Origin: Desulfobulbaceae bacterium
GTDB lineage: Bacteria; Desulfobacterota; Desulfobulbia; Desulfobulbales; Desulfurivibrionaceae
Assembly: GCA_003517965.1 (NCBI GenBank)
Contig: DOZO01000018.1
Location: 50,549-63,577 of the forward strand
Direction: 5' to 3'
DNA length: 13,029 bases
The position numbers and the translations under genes are program-made. The notes under the pieces are model-generated. The model was not told where the DNA came from. It was given only the letters and a program-made list of their open reading frames with translations, and did not search any database. Positions 12,902 to 13,029 of the stretch are shown piece after piece (within the stretch, counting starts at the first letter, position 1; every line of letters starts with the position of its first letter).

Positions 12902-13029
12902 AGGAGAGCGTTTTAAACTTTTTCGTAACTATCCAATTTGGAGCCGAAAAAGAATATATCCCACAAGCGTAACTGTTCAGCAGTGCCGCAAATGCGCGAA
13001 AGAGGTCTGCGAAGTGTGCTTTTGCACAT
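12902..13029. other. Right-edge stretch: no confident gene; possible 3' end of an upstream ORF
   Basis: The minus strand has one frame open from the window edge for 38 codons, ending in TAA at 12915-12913, eleven bases before the hairpin. It ends LWDIFFFGSKLDSYEKV and is not recognisable as NapA or any other family. Its position before a terminator suits a gene end, but its codon use looks less GC-rich at third positions than the neighbours. A 14-base dyad TGTGC-TTTT-GCACA lies at 13015-13028. Otherwise this may be the napDGH promoter and leader. Confidence 0.25.

Noticed and set aside
12514..12972. 152-codon open frame on the plus strand at the right end
   Set aside because: It runs antisense through the napG-like gene, napD and the terminator hairpin, and its translation is a proline-, arginine- and leucine-rich shadow.
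12985..13028. Cysteine-rich plus-strand reading (QQCRKCAKEVCEVCFC) resembling a metal-binding motif
   Set aside because: No start codon with a ribosome site is visible, it is cut by the window edge, and upstream codons in the frame look random. It cannot be supported.

Overview
The window looks like chromosome from a Gram-negative, anaerobic, respiratory bacterium, most likely a member of the Desulfobacterota (former Deltaproteobacteria). This is an inference from gene content: a chemoreceptor with a periplasmic c-type heme motif, a nap-type gene set (napD, a napG-like gene, napH), a C_GCAxxG_C_C family protein, PAS-rich signalling proteins and sigma-54-type promoters. No rRNA, tRNA, insertion sequence, phage gene or CRISPR array was seen.

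Layout. (a) 2-3090, plus strand: the 3' part of clpB and its terminator, then a cysteine-rich putative redox protein overlapping (ATGA) a tRNA-dihydrouridine synthase. (b) 3134-4678, minus strand: a methyl-accepting chemotaxis protein whose periplasmic sensor carries CGACH and which has no recognisable HAMP domain. (c) 4679-5374: a divergent control region with a sigma-70-like promoter for the chemoreceptor and two tandem sigma-54 -24/-12 promoters facing a 110-residue membrane protein of unknown function, which ends in a strong terminator. (d) 5386-11072, minus strand: a two-gene unit in which a CheB-CheR-PAS fusion overlaps (TTGA) a PAS-PAS-GGDEF-EAL protein. (e) 11100-11341: a non-coding stretch with four packed inverted repeats, two of which place the same GTAGGGAT sequence in a hairpin loop. 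(f) 11342-12832, minus strand: napD, a napG-like ferredoxin gene and napH with overlapping ends, preceded by a 20-bp hairpin with a U-tract. The last 128 bases hold no confident gene.

How the genes may work together. The two signalling loci (heme chemoreceptor, CheBR fusion plus c-di-GMP enzyme) contain no CheA, CheW or CheY, so they must plug into pathways encoded elsewhere. A redox- or gas-responsive theme (heme sensor, PAS domains, Nap electron transfer) is plausible but inferred only from proximity. The most unusual points are the double sigma-54 promoter on an unknown small membrane protein, the HAMP-less heme chemoreceptor, the NapG homologue without a Tat signal, and the structured intergenic region at 11223-11320.
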